Shown here piece by piece: positions 5,674-5,695 of a stretch of 5,695 nucleotides of DNA. Under the pieces are notes generated by a model. It worked only from the letters and a program-made list of their open reading frames with translations, had not been told where the DNA came from and ran no database searches. The position numbers and the translations under genes are program-made. Source of the stretch: an uncultured Candidatus Melainabacteria bacterium. GTDB lineage: Bacteria > Cyanobacteriota > Vampirovibrionia > Gastranaerophilales > Gastranaerophilaceae. The stretch covers positions 1 through 5,695 of the forward strand of contig CAKVLI010000024.1 of the NCBI GenBank assembly GCA_934757155.1. The letters are read 5' to 3'. Within the stretch, counting starts at the first letter, position 1. Every line of letters begins with the position of its first letter.

Positions 5674-5695
5674 AAAGAGGGGCGCGACCGTCAGG

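Noticed and set aside
5677..5695. Start of a tmRNA or tRNA gene
   Set aside because: The GGGG start is suggestive, but the TTCGAC signature of tmRNA is missing and only 19 bases are visible.

Overview
The window is an AT-rich bacterial chromosome segment carrying one tRNA gene and five complete protein genes. The genes are ordinary housekeeping ones: LL-diaminopimelate aminotransferase, a DUF151/BFN protein, NAD kinase, MutL, and an acyl-CoA dehydratase activase-related protein. DapL is typical of cyanobacteria and their relatives, chlamydiae and some anaerobes. Together with the AT-rich composition, the endonuclease-type MutL and the CoA-dehydratase-type protein (an anaerobe family), it suggests an uncultured anaerobe such as a gut Vampirovibrionia/Melainabacteria (Gastranaerophilales) member. 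That placement is an inference and is not certain; a clostridial or other AT-rich lineage is possible. I see no mobile element, CRISPR array, phage gene or toxin system, and no gene-free stretch longer than about 80 bases.

Layout: tRNA-Leu(UAA) at 1-87 is followed by a terminator-like hairpin (95-122) and then dapL (138-1310, +). A DUF151 gene (1315-1824, -) meets dapL tail to tail. nadK (1905-2690, +) diverges from DUF151 and meets mutL (2693-4471, -) tail to tail. An activase-related gene (4531-5664, +) diverges from mutL. The last 31 bases hold another promoter-like sequence leading into GC-rich DNA. The five genes alternate strand perfectly, so none of them shares an operon with another inside the window.

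The most interesting content is in the short intergenic gaps. Both divergent gaps carry pairs of TATAAT -10 elements, mostly with an extended -10 (TGnTATAAT). For nadK and mutL the TATAAT ends exactly 7 bases before the ATG, and there is no usable Shine-Dalgarno sequence, so both messages are predicted to be leaderless. The other three genes have normal ribosome binding sites. In the mutL/activase gap the two promoters lie on the same ~30 bp on opposite strands, each -10 covering the other's -35. In the DUF151/nadK gap the two -35 elements overlap. The dapL leader has a terminator-like hairpin whose 3' arm can alternatively pair with the dapL ribosome binding site. No new multi-gene system is evident; the proteins belong to known families, and the novelty is regulatory.
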